Shown here piece after piece: positions 36,374-45,437 of a DNA stretch of 64,000 nucleotides. This DNA comes from Caballeronia telluris (lineage in GTDB: Bacteria; Pseudomonadota; Gammaproteobacteria; Burkholderiales; Burkholderiaceae), in the NCBI RefSeq assembly GCF_001544495.1, contig NZ_FCNZ02000004.1, positions 1-64,000 on the forward strand, in the 5' to 3' direction. The notes beneath the pieces were generated by a model. The model worked only from the letters and a program-made list of their open reading frames with translations, was not told the origin of the DNA and did no database searches. Numbering within the stretch: position 1 is the first letter of the stretch; every line of letters begins with the position of its first letter. Made by a program: the position numbers and the translations under genes.

Positions 36374-37720
36374 ATGACCTGGCACCAACGCATGATCTGG
36401 TCCGAGGGGCTGTTCCTCGAACCGCAGCATTTCCAGCAACACGACCGCTTCATCGAGCATCTCGTGAGCGCGCACGCGCGCGCGACCGAAGCGTGGCCGT
36501 GGGGATGCGCCGCCGTCATGCTCGACGAGATCGCGCTCGGGCTCGGCAAGATCGCGCTCGCGTCCGCGTTCGGCGTGCTGCCCGACGGCACCGCGTTCTC
36601 GTTTCCCGACGACGCGCCAGCGCCGCCGCCGCTCGACGTTCCCGCCGGCACGCGCGACGAAGTCGTGCTGCTCGCCCTGCCGCTCGCGCGCGCGGGCGCG
36701 AAGGAGTTCGATGCCGACGGCGCGGGCGATCGCATCGATGGCGCGAGCGGCCTGCGCTATCGCACGACCGACACTTCGGTCGTCGATGTCACGACGAGCA
36801 CCGACCGCGTTGCGCAGATTCGCGTCGGCGCGCCGAACCTGCGGCTCATGCTCGCGCGCGACGCCACCGACGCGTTCGCGACCATCGGCATTGCGCGCGT
36901 GCTCGAACGGCGCGCGGACAATCGCGTGCTGCTCGACACGAGCTACATCCCGCCGATGCTCCACGCGCTCGCAGATAAACGCCTGCTCGGCCACGCGCAG
37001 GAACTCGCGGGACTGCTGCATCAGCATGCGGACCGGATCGCGAGTCATCTCGCCAGTCCGGGACGCGGCGGCGTCGCGGAGATCGCCGATTTTCTGCTGT
37101 TGCAAACGCTCAACCGGTTCGAGCCGCAGTTCGCGCATCTGCTGAACGTGCCGTTGCTGCATCCCGAACGCCTGTACCAGACGACGCTCGCGCTCGCCGG
37201 CGATCTCGCCGCGTTCGACGAGCGCCGCCGCGTGCTCGCGTATCCGCCGTATCGTCACGACGATCTCGCCACTTCCTTCGAGCCGCTCATGCGCGACGTG
37301 CGGCAACTGCTCGCGCAGGTGCGCGAGCCGGACGCGGTCGCCATCGAATTGCAAAGCCGCAAGCCCGGCGTGCGCGTCGCGATGATCAACGACCTCGAAC
37401 TCGTGCGCACGGCGGGTTTCGTGCTCGCCGCCAACGCGCAGATGCCCGGCGAAACGCTGCGCACGCGCTTCCCGACGCAGGTAAAGGTCGCCCCCGCCGA
37501 AAAACTGCGCGATCTCGTGAATCTCGCGCTGCCGGGGATCGGTCTGCGGGCGATGCCGATGGCGCCACGGCAGATTCCGTTTCACGCGGGCTTTTCGTAT
37601 TTCGAGCTGGATCGCGGGGGCGAGCTCTGGAAGGAACTGGAGCAGACCGGCAACCTCGCGATGTACATCGCCGGTGAATTCCCCGCGCTCGAACTGGAGT
37701 TCTGGGCCATCCGTCATTGA
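36374..37720 (+). CDS. tssK: T6SS baseplate-membrane connector TssK
   Basis: TssK links the baseplate wedges to TssL/TssM. The 448-residue product has the family start MTWHQRMIWSEGLFLEPQHF, then TALRYRT-type core blocks, SRKPGVRVAMINDLEL, KVAPAEKLRDLVNLALPGIG and FHAGFSYFELDR near the end. The 155 bases before it (36219-36373) hold no gene. Its stop codon lies in the first unit of a 9-base tandem repeat. Confidence 0.94.
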   Translation: MTWHQRMIWSEGLFLEPQHFQQHDRFIEHLVSAHARATEAWPWGCAAVMLDEIALGLGKIALASAFGVLPDGTAFSFPDDAPAPPPLDVPAGTRDEVVLLALPLARAGAKEFDADGAGDRIDGASGLRYRTTDTSVVDVTTSTDRVAQIRVGAPNLRLMLARDATDAFATIGIARVLERRADNRVLLDTSYIPPMLHALADKRLLGHAQELAGLLHQHADRIASHLASPGRGGVAEIADFLLLQTLNRFEPQFAHLLNVPLLHPERLYQTTLALAGDLAAFDERRRVLAYPPYRHDDLATSFEPLMRDVRQLLAQVREPDAVAIELQSRKPGVRVAMINDLELVRTAGFVLAANAQMPGETLRTRFPTQVKVAPAEKLRDLVNLALPGIGLRAMPMAPRQIPFHAGFSYFELDRGGELWKELEQTGNLAMYIAGEFPALELEFWAIRH

Positions 37721-37749
37721 GGTCATTGAGGTCATTGAGGTCATTGGGA
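37714..37749 (+). repeat. 9-base tandem repeat between tssK and tssL
   Basis: Three perfect copies of TCATTGAGG (37714-37740) and a degenerate fourth (TCATTGGGA, 37741-37749) span the tssK stop and the tssL leader. The unit length is a multiple of three. Copy-number change would therefore alter the spacing between the genes, but not the frame of any read-through. Confidence 0.85.
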
Positions 37750-37761
37750 TCAGGAAGTGCC

Positions 37762-39078
37762 ATGACGAACGACGACGATCCTTTCGCCGGATTCGAATCC
37801 GACCAGACCATGATCAAGCCCAATCCCGGCGCGCGCCGCCGCGCCGGGAGCAGCGGCGGCACGGACGGGCCGTTCGCGCCGGGCGCCGCGCCCGGCGCCG
37901 AACAGCGTGCGTTCGACGCCGCATTCACACGAGGCGGCGCGCTCAATCCCCTCGTGGCGGCGTGCGCGCCGCTCTTGCAACTCGCACCCCGCATCCGCGC
38001 GATGAGCGCCTGCGCCGACCCCGCCGCCCTGCGCGATTCGCTCGCGGCGGGCGTGCGCCGCCTGGAGTCGGAGGCGCGCGCGAGCGGTGTCGCGGCCGAG
38101 CAGGTGACGGCGGCACGCTACATCGTCTGTACGATGCTCGACGAAGCCGCTTCCGGCACGCCGTGGGGCGCGGGCGTTTGGGCGCGGCAAAGTCTGCTCG
38201 TGACATTCCACAACGAGGCGTGGGGCGGCGAAAAAGTGTTTCAACTGCTCGCGAGGCTCGCGCAGAAGCCCGCGCAGCATCTGCATTTGCTGGAACTGGC
38301 GAGCATGGTGCTCGCGCTCGGCTTCGAAGGCCGCTATCGCGTGGCGGCGCAAGGCAGGCAGACGCTCGACGCGATCCGCGCGCGGCTCTACGACCTGATC
38401 CGCAAGGAGCGCGGCGAGCCGGAGCGCGCGCTGTCGCCGCACTGGCAAGGCGTGCACGCCGCGCGGCGGCGCACGACCGACGTGCTGCCGGTCTGGGTCG
38501 TCGGCGCATTCGCGCTGCTGTTCATCGCGATGGCCTATCTCGCGATGAGCTTCCAGCTCGGCCGGCTGTCCGATCCCGCGTTTGACACGCTCGCCTCGAT
38601 TCGCGCGGGGGCGCAGCGGCCGCTCGTCGTGACGCAGGCGGCCAAGCCGCGTCTCGCCGAATTCCTCGCGCCGGAGATCCGCGACGGCCTGGTCGCCGTC
38701 GACGACCGCGTGGACCGCTCGGTCGTCACGCTGCACGGCGACAACGTCTTCCGGCCCGGCAGCGCGGAAGTCGCGGCGCCGGTCAGGCCGCTCATCGAGC
38801 GCATCGCGGCGGCCCTCAACGCGGTGCCCGGCAACGTGCTCGTCACGGGTCACACGGACGACCGGCCGATCCGCTCGGGGCGTTTTCCGTCGAACTGGGA
38901 ACTCTCGAAGGAGCGCGCCGCGAACGTGCGCGACCTGCTCGCGGCGACCGTCCCGGCCGCGCGCCTGAAGGCCGAGGGCAAGGGCGACGCCGACCCCGTC
39001 GCGCCCAACGATTCGCCCGCCGGCCGCGCGCGCAACCGGCGCGTCGAGGTGACGCTGTTCGCGAAGCCCGGGTCCTAG
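37762..39078 (+). CDS. tssL: T6SS membrane protein TssL with C-terminal OmpA-type domain
   Basis: TssL is the inner-membrane anchor that contacts the baseplate. ATG 37762 follows AGGA and gives 438 residues. The cytoplasmic DotU-like domain is at about 50-220 (NPLVAACAPLLQLAPRIR, VCTMLDEAASGTPWG, WGGEKVFQLLARL). One transmembrane helix follows at about 244-268 (VWVVGAFALLFIAMAYLAM). A periplasmic OmpA/MotB domain occupies 326-438 (VLVTGHTDDRPIRSGRFP, SNWELSKERA, ARNRRVEVTL). The OmpA part makes this the evolved, peptidoglycan-binding form. Confidence 0.94.
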   Translation: MTNDDDPFAGFESDQTMIKPNPGARRRAGSSGGTDGPFAPGAAPGAEQRAFDAAFTRGGALNPLVAACAPLLQLAPRIRAMSACADPAALRDSLAAGVRRLESEARASGVAAEQVTAARYIVCTMLDEAASGTPWGAGVWARQSLLVTFHNEAWGGEKVFQLLARLAQKPAQHLHLLELASMVLALGFEGRYRVAAQGRQTLDAIRARLYDLIRKERGEPERALSPHWQGVHAARRRTTDVLPVWVVGAFALLFIAMAYLAMSFQLGRLSDPAFDTLASIRAGAQRPLVVTQAAKPRLAEFLAPEIRDGLVAVDDRVDRSVVTLHGDNVFRPGSAEVAAPVRPLIERIAAALNAVPGNVLVTGHTDDRPIRSGRFPSNWELSKERAANVRDLLAATVPAARLKAEGKGDADPVAPNDSPAGRARNRRVEVTLFAKPGS

Positions 39079-39091
39079 GGCCGCCCGCGCC

Positions 39092-42000
39092 ATGAAGAAG
39101 CTCTTGTCGATCCTCTTTCATCCGGTCCTGCTGCTGATCGTCGGACTGGTGCTCATGGCGGGCGCGATCTGGATCGCCGGGCCGCTCGTGTCGTTCGCGC
39201 GCAGCTATCCGCTCGAATCGCGCACGGCGCGATACATGGCGATCGGCTGCGTCGCGCTCGTCGTCATCCTGCGGCGGATCTGGGTGGCGTGGCGCGCGCG
39301 CCGCACGCAGGCGGCGCTGTCGGCGGGACTGGCCGCCCATCGCGAGGCGCCGCGCGCCGCCGCCGCGCCGAGCCCGGGCGACACCGAAGTCGCGACCCTT
39401 TCGAAGCGTTTCGACGAAGCGCTCGCCGTGCTGCGCGAGGCGCGCATCACCGCGTCCGGCAAGAAGCCGGGCTGGCGCGACTGGGTCACGCTCTCGGGCA
39501 GGCAGTATCTCTATCAACTGCCGTGGTACATGTTCATCGGCGCGCCGGGCGCGGGCAAGACCACGGCGCTGATTCACTCGGGCCTGCGCTTTCCGCTCGC
39601 GGAACGCTTCGGCACCGACAAGATCCGCGGCGTCGGCGGCACGCGCAACTGCGACTGGTGGTTCACCGACGACGCCGTGCTGATCGACACCGCCGGCCGC
39701 TACACGACCCACGAAAGCGACCGCGACGCCGACCAGGCCGCGTGGCAGGGCTTTCTCGCGCTCCTGAAGAAGACGCGTCCGCGCCAGCCGATCAACGGCG
39801 TGCTGATGACGCTCGCCGTGCCCGACCTGATCGCCGCGATGCCCGCCAGCGTCGAGGAGATGGCCTCGACGCTGCGCGCGCGCATGCGCGAACTGATGCA
39901 GGCGTTCGGCACGCGCTTTCCGGTCTACGTGCTCGTCACGAAGACGGACCTGCTCGCGGGATTCACGGAGTTCTTCGCGGACATGTCGAAGGAAGAGCGT
40001 GGGCAGGTCTTCGGCTTCACGTTTCCCTACGACCCGAAGCGTCCGCTCACGGAAAGCGAATTCGGCGCGCGCGTCGATGCCGAACTGGATGCGCTCGAAG
40101 CACGGCTCGTCGCGCGTCTGCCGGAACGGCTGAATGCCGAAACCGGACTTGCGCAGCGCGCGGCGATCGTCGGCTTTCCGCAGCAGTTCGCGGCGCTGAA
40201 ACCCGCACTCGCCGAGGCGTTGCGCGCGACCTTCGTGCAGTCGAAGCACGACGACATCCCGCTCGTGCGCGGCGTCTATTTCACGAGCGGCACGCAGGAA
40301 GGCACGCCGATCGACCGCGTGATGGGTTCACTCGCGCGTGCGTTCGGCGTCGAGCGGGGCGTGCAGCCGCCGCGTCCTGCGAGCGGGCGCAGCTATTTCA
40401 TCGAGCGGCTCCTGACGCAGATCGTGTTCGCCGAACAGGGCCTCGCCGGATCGAATCTCAGATGGTCGCGCCGGCGGCATCTGTGGCGGCTCTCGGCGTA
40501 CGCGGCGATCGCGGCCGTCACCGCCTGCGTGCTCGCGCTCTGGGGCACGAGCTATCTGCGCAACCGCACCTACGTGGCGAGCGTCGATCAGGCGGCGCAG
40601 ACGGCGAAACAGGCCGTGGCCGGCACCTCGGCGGCCGGCACGAGTCTCGTCGCGTTGCTGCCGCTCTTGTCGGCGGTGCGCCAGCTCGCGTCGACCCGCC
40701 AGGTCGATGCCGCGCGTCCGCCGCTTTCGATGCAATGGGGGCTGTGGCAAGGCGCCAAGCTCGACGCCGCCGCCAGCGACGCCTACGAGCGATTGCTGAC
40801 CGACCTGTTCCTGCCGAAGCTCGCCGCGCGTATCGAAGAGCAGGCGCGCAGCGCGAACCCCGCGAACCCGGGCTACGCGTACGAAGCGCTCAAGGCGTAT
40901 CTGATGCTCAACCAGCCGGAGCATCAGGACCCCGACGCGCTCAAGACCTGGATCGTGACCGACTGGGACCGGTCGCTGCCGCGCGAAGTCGGCAACGAGC
41001 AGCGCGCCGCGCTTGCCGGTCATCTCGACGCGCTCCTCGCGCGCGGCGTCGTGCATCCTAATTTGCCGTTCGACGAACGCCTCGTCGCGCATCTGCGCAC
41101 GATGCTCGCCGCCAGCACGCTCGCGCAGCGCGTCTACGGGCGCGTGAAGCAGCAAGGCGTCGGCGCGAACTATCCGGAGTTCACCGTGGCGCATGCGGGT
41201 GGGCCGAACGCGTCGCTCGTGTTCGTGCGCGCGAGCGGCATGCCGCTCACGCGCGGCGTGCCGGGGCTCTATTCGTTCGACGGCTATCACAAGGCGTTCC
41301 TGAGCGCCGTCGATCAGGTTGCGGTGCAACTCGCCGCCGAGGAACCGTGGGTGCTCGGCATCCGCGACCAGAGCGGCCTGCCGCGCGGCGATCCGGCCGC
41401 GACCCAGCGCCTGACCGAAGACGTCCGGCTGCTCTACCTTCAGGACTACGCGCGTATCTGGAACGACTTCCTGAACGACATCCGCATCGTTCACGCGGAC
41501 AGCCTCGCCCAGTCGGCGCAGATCGCGCGCATCCTGTCCGCGCCCGATTCGCCGCTCGCCATGCTCGCGAAGGCCGCGTCGCGCGAAACCACGCTCGCCA
41601 CCCGGCCGGAGAACGAAACGACCGTCGTCGACAAAGCCAACGACAAGATCAGCGCCGCGCGCGAGCAGTTGCTGAAGATCATCGGCGGGCCCGATCCCAC
41701 GCAGATCGCGCCGGTGGCGCCGGGCACGCGGCTGGAGAGTATCGTCGACGACCGTTTCGCGGGATTGCGCGCGCTCGTCACGAGTCCGGGCGCGGGCCAG
41801 CCCGCGCCGATCACGCAGACGCTTGCGCTCATCAACGATGTCTACGCGAATCTGAGCGCCACCGACGAGGCGTTGCAGCAGAAGACCGCGCCGCCGCCGT
41901 CGGACGCGCCCGCGAAACTGCGCTCGCAGGCGGCGCGTCTGCCCGAGCCGATCCGCACCGCGCTGCTCGATCTCGGCAGCCAGGGCGCGGCGCAGACGCA

Positions 42001-42718
42001 GCAGGCGCGGCGCGTGAACCTGTCGGCGGACCTGAAGGAGTCGATCGCCTCGTTTTGCGACCGCGCGCTCAAGGGGCGCTACCCGTTCAACCCGAACTCC
42101 GCGCGCGACGTGCTGCCCGAGGACTTCGGCGCGCTCTTCGCGCCGGGCGGCAAGTTCGACGATTTCTTCCAGAAGAACCTCGCGCCAGACGTCGACGTCT
42201 CCGCGAAACCCTGGGCCTTCCGGAAATCCGATTCGTCCGCCACGCAGATCAGCCCCGCCGGGCTCGCGCAGTTCGAGCGGGCGGCGACGATTCGCAGCGT
42301 GTTCTTCCGCGCGGGCGGCAAGACGCCCGCGCTCGCCCTGCAATTCAAGCCGCTCGAAATGGACCCGACCATCCTCTCGTTCACGCTCGACGTCGACGGC
42401 CAGGTGCTCACCTACGCGCACGGCCCGCAGATCGCGACGGCGATCCAGTGGCCCGGCACGCGCGGCTCCGGCCGCGTGAGCGTGCAACTCTCGCCGCCGC
42501 CCGGCAGCGGCGCGAGCGATCTCGTCTTCGAAGGCCCGTGGGCGCTCTTTCGCATGTTCGACCGGCTCGACATCCAGCCGACAGACCAGCCCGAGCGCTT
42601 CATCGCGACCTTCGACGTCGAAGGGCGCAAGGCGCGCTTCGAAGTGACGGCGAACAGCGTCGAGAATCCGTTCCGGCTTGCGGACCTGCGCGCATTCTCG
42701 TGCCCGGAGCGGCTATGA
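39092..42718 (+). CDS. tssM: T6SS membrane complex protein TssM (IcmF)
   Basis: TssM spans the periplasm from the inner membrane to TssJ. The 1208-residue product has two N-terminal membrane helices (LLLIVGLVLMAGAIWIA; YMAIGCVALVVIL). A cytoplasmic NTPase domain with an intact Walker A motif (GAPGAGKT, near 150) and RDADQAAWQGFLALLK follows, then a third helix (about 464-489). A large periplasmic domain ends in the conserved C-terminal block (GPWALFRMFDR). It starts 13 bases after tssL and overlaps tagF by 4. Confidence 0.95.
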   Translation: MKKLLSILFHPVLLLIVGLVLMAGAIWIAGPLVSFARSYPLESRTARYMAIGCVALVVILRRIWVAWRARRTQAALSAGLAAHREAPRAAAAPSPGDTEVATLSKRFDEALAVLREARITASGKKPGWRDWVTLSGRQYLYQLPWYMFIGAPGAGKTTALIHSGLRFPLAERFGTDKIRGVGGTRNCDWWFTDDAVLIDTAGRYTTHESDRDADQAAWQGFLALLKKTRPRQPINGVLMTLAVPDLIAAMPASVEEMASTLRARMRELMQAFGTRFPVYVLVTKTDLLAGFTEFFADMSKEERGQVFGFTFPYDPKRPLTESEFGARVDAELDALEARLVARLPERLNAETGLAQRAAIVGFPQQFAALKPALAEALRATFVQSKHDDIPLVRGVYFTSGTQEGTPIDRVMGSLARAFGVERGVQPPRPASGRSYFIERLLTQIVFAEQGLAGSNLRWSRRRHLWRLSAYAAIAAVTACVLALWGTSYLRNRTYVASVDQAAQTAKQAVAGTSAAGTSLVALLPLLSAVRQLASTRQVDAARPPLSMQWGLWQGAKLDAAASDAYERLLTDLFLPKLAARIEEQARSANPANPGYAYEALKAYLMLNQPEHQDPDALKTWIVTDWDRSLPREVGNEQRAALAGHLDALLARGVVHPNLPFDERLVAHLRTMLAASTLAQRVYGRVKQQGVGANYPEFTVAHAGGPNASLVFVRASGMPLTRGVPGLYSFDGYHKAFLSAVDQVAVQLAAEEPWVLGIRDQSGLPRGDPAATQRLTEDVRLLYLQDYARIWNDFLNDIRIVHADSLAQSAQIARILSAPDSPLAMLAKAASRETTLATRPENETTVVDKANDKISAAREQLLKIIGGPDPTQIAPVAPGTRLESIVDDRFAGLRALVTSPGAGQPAPITQTLALINDVYANLSATDEALQQKTAPPPSDAPAKLRSQAARLPEPIRTALLDLGSQGAAQTQQARRVNLSADLKESIASFCDRALKGRYPFNPNSARDVLPEDFGALFAPGGKFDDFFQKNLAPDVDVSAKPWAFRKSDSSATQISPAGLAQFERAATIRSVFFRAGGKTPALALQFKPLEMDPTILSFTLDVDGQVLTYAHGPQIATAIQWPGTRGSGRVSVQLSPPPGSGASDLVFEGPWALFRMFDRLDIQPTDQPERFIATFDVEGRKARFEVTANSVENPFRLADLRAFSCPERL

Positions 42719-43467
42719 GCGACGCGCTCGACACGACCCTCGCCGACGATGGCGAGACGATCGCCGGCTGGTACGGCAAGCTGCCGTCGCTCGGCGACTT
42801 CGCGGCGCGGCGGCTGTCCGACGCGTTCGTCGCGCCGTGGGACGCGTGGCTCGCCGCGCGCGTCGCCGAGACGCAGCTCGCGCTCGGCGCCGACTGGCTC
42901 CCGCTCTATCTCACGTGTCCGGTGTGGCGTTTCTTCGCGATGCCCGGTGCGATCGCGCCGACGCTCGCCGGATGCTGGACGGGCGTCGTGATGGCGTCCG
43001 TGGACCGGGTCGGGCGGCATTTTCCGCTCACGATCGCCGCGTCGATGCCGTGCGCGCCCGCGACGGGCGGCGAGATCGCCGCGCTCTGGCAATGGCTTTC
43101 CGCGATCGAAGGCGTGGCGCTCGCCGCGCTCGACTTCGATCACGGCATCGAGCGCCTCGACGCGCAACTCGCCGCCCTGCCGGTGCCGCTGCCCGTGCCG
43201 GCCTCTCACGGCGCGCGGGCTGCCGTGCTCCAGGAGCCGTGGGTCGTGCAGTCGCCCGCGACGCTCGCGAGCGCGCTCGCGCGGACTTTCGCGCCGGTCT
43301 GGCAGACCGAGGTCGTCGGCATGAGCATGTGGACCTCCGCGCAGGCCGCGCCCGACGCCGCGCACGATCCAGAGGACCCGTCGCCGCGGCCGTTCACGAT
43401 CTGGCCTGTGTACGGCTTGCCGGACACCGCGCTTTTCACCACCTTGCTGCGGGACTGCGGATCATGA
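42715..43467 (+). CDS. tagF: T6SS-associated protein TagF
   Basis: TagF is a post-translational brake on T6SS assembly; in some species it is fused to PppA. The 250-residue product contains GWYGKLPSLGDFAARRLS and FVAPWDAWL, then YLTCPVWRFF, GCWTGVVMASVDRVGRHFPLT and, in the C-terminal half, PFTIWPVYGLPD. ATGA overlaps with both tssM and ppkA show tight coupling. Confidence 0.92.
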   Translation: MSDALDTTLADDGETIAGWYGKLPSLGDFAARRLSDAFVAPWDAWLAARVAETQLALGADWLPLYLTCPVWRFFAMPGAIAPTLAGCWTGVVMASVDRVGRHFPLTIAASMPCAPATGGEIAALWQWLSAIEGVALAALDFDHGIERLDAQLAALPVPLPVPASHGARAAVLQEPWVVQSPATLASALARTFAPVWQTEVVGMSMWTSAQAAPDAAHDPEDPSPRPFTIWPVYGLPDTALFTTLLRDCGS

Positions 43468-45356
43468 ACGCGGCCGGCGAGCTACCGGGCAAAAACGGCG
43501 AAGGCGGCGACAGCGGCAAGGCCGAAAGCAACGCCGAAAACAGCGCCGAAACCGACAAGACGGTCATCGTGACCGGCGCGCGAGTCACGCCTGCCAGCCG
43601 GTCCGGCGCACCGGGCGACGTCGCGTCGCACAACATCCTGCCGCCCGGCACGCGACTCGGCGAATTCGAGATCGTGGGGCTGATCGGCGAAGGCGGCTTC
43701 GGCATCGTCTATCTGGCCTTCGACACCTCGCTCGACCGGCACGTCGCGCTCAAGGAATACATGCCCTCGGCGCTCGCCTCGCGCGTGGGCGGCACGCAGG
43801 TGCGGGTCAAGTCCGAGCGCTACGAGAACATGTTCCGCGCCGGGCTGAAGAGCTTCATCAACGACGAGGCGCGGCTGCTCGCGCGCTTCGACCACCAGTC
43901 GCTCGTGAAGGTGTATCGCTTCTGGGAAGCGAACGGCACCGCCTACATGGTGATGCCGTACTACAAGGGCGTGACGCTCAAGGATGCCCTCAAGGCGATG
44001 AAAAAGCCGCCCGACGAAGCCTGGCTGCGCGCGCTTCTCACGCCGCTCGTCGATGCGCTCGCCGTGCTGCACGCGTCGGACTGCTTTCACCGCGACATCG
44101 CGCCCGACAACATCATCCTGCTCGACGACAGCCATCGGCCCGTGCTGCTCGATTTCGGCGCGGCGCGGCGCGTGATCGGCGACATGACGCAGGCGCTCAC
44201 CGTGATCCTCAAGCCGGGCTATGCACCGATCGAGCAGTACGCCGAAGTGCCCTCGCTCAGGCAAGGACCGTGGACCGATCATTACGCGCTCGCCGCGCTC
44301 GTGTATTTCGCGATCACCGGGAACACGCCGCCGCCTGCGGTCGGCCGGATGGTGAGCGACAGCTATCAGCCGCTCGCGAAGCTCGCGGCGGGCCGGTATT
44401 CGGAGCGCTTCCTGAAGGCGATCGATCACGCGCTCGCGGTGGCACCGGCGAGCCGGCCGCAAACCGACCGGCAGTTCGCCGCCGAACTCGGCATCACGCT
44501 CGATGACGCGCCCGCGCAGCGCGCGGCGGGCGGCGGGAAGGACAAGACGGCGCGGCGGCTGCGCGTCGGCTGGGTACTCGGCGCGGGGTGCGTGCTGACG
44601 GCGGCGGCACTCGCCTTTCTCGTGCCGACGTTCCTCTCGCATCGGTCGCCGGCGCCACAGATCGGACGCGCAGCCGACGGCGGCGTGACGCTGGCCCCCA
44701 CAATCGTCGCGCCGTCCGCGTCCGCGCCGGCGGGCACGGCTGCGTTGCCGGCGTCACCCGCGCTGGCGCAACTCGCGCCGAAGCCCGCCGACGTGCCGCG
44801 CCAATCGCCGCCGCCCGCCGCGCTGCCGCCCTTCTCGCCAGCCGACGAATTCACGCGCATCGTCTCGCTCGCGGACCCGTCGATCGCGGTCAAGGTGGAC
44901 GTGCCCGTCGCGCGCGCCGTCGTCGACCGGGACCGGCTGCGCTTCTCGATCCTCAGCAATCGCGATGGCTATGTGTACGTGTTCGTCGTCGATCCGGCGA
45001 ATCAGTACCTGCAACTCTTTCCGAACGAGCTCGACCGCGACAACCGCATCAGCCAGAAGAAGCGCCTCACGCTGCCGCGTCCCGCCTGGCCGATGCAGGC
45101 GGGCGAGCCGGTCGGCGCGAATCATTTCGTGGCGGTCGTATCGCTCGCGCCGCGCGATTTTTCCGCGCTCGGCATGACGCACGATGCGGTGTTCGCGAGC
45201 CTCTCGCCCGAGGCTCAGGCGGCGGCGAGCGCAGAGCGGACGCTCACCGCATCCCCGTTCGCGGGCGTGCCGGCGTGCGGCGCCGAGGCGCCTTCGTGCC
45301 CCGTCGCCTATGGCGCGGCGACCTTCAAAATCGAGGTCGTCCGTTCGTCTAAATAG
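43464..45356 (+). CDS. ppkA: T6SS membrane Ser/Thr kinase PpkA-like with C-terminal DUF4384
   Basis: The kinase domain (about 65-330) is complete: GEGGFGIVYLAFD loop, catalytic Lys in HVALKEYMP, FHRDIAPDNIILLD catalytic loop and VLLDFGAAR. One transmembrane helix lies at about 369-392 (VLGAGCVLTAAALAFLVPTF). A Pro/Ala-rich linker and a periplasmic DUF4384 domain (SNRDGYVYVFVVDPANQYLQ, FPNELDRDN) follow. It would sense an external cue and phosphorylate TagH. It has DUF4384 where the Pseudomonas PpkA has a different sensor domain. Starts by a 4-base overlap with tagF. Confidence 0.9.
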   Translation: MNAAGELPGKNGEGGDSGKAESNAENSAETDKTVIVTGARVTPASRSGAPGDVASHNILPPGTRLGEFEIVGLIGEGGFGIVYLAFDTSLDRHVALKEYMPSALASRVGGTQVRVKSERYENMFRAGLKSFINDEARLLARFDHQSLVKVYRFWEANGTAYMVMPYYKGVTLKDALKAMKKPPDEAWLRALLTPLVDALAVLHASDCFHRDIAPDNIILLDDSHRPVLLDFGAARRVIGDMTQALTVILKPGYAPIEQYAEVPSLRQGPWTDHYALAALVYFAITGNTPPPAVGRMVSDSYQPLAKLAAGRYSERFLKAIDHALAVAPASRPQTDRQFAAELGITLDDAPAQRAAGGGKDKTARRLRVGWVLGAGCVLTAAALAFLVPTFLSHRSPAPQIGRAADGGVTLAPTIVAPSASAPAGTAALPASPALAQLAPKPADVPRQSPPPAALPPFSPADEFTRIVSLADPSIAVKVDVPVARAVVDRDRLRFSILSNRDGYVYVFVVDPANQYLQLFPNELDRDNRISQKKRLTLPRPAWPMQAGEPVGANHFVAVVSLAPRDFSALGMTHDAVFASLSPEAQAAASAERTLTASPFAGVPACGAEAPSCPVAYGAATFKIEVVRSSK

Positions 45357-45437
45357 CGAATGGTCATTCGGCCGAAGACGCGCAGGGCATGGCCCGATGG
45401 CGAATGACGGACGGTTCTGCGGCAGGGCGAGGACACC

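Noticed and set aside
37717-39078. Longer tssL start at TTG 37717
   Set aside because: It would only translate the tandem repeat (RSLRSL). ATG 37762 has a good ribosome-binding site and the family N-terminus.
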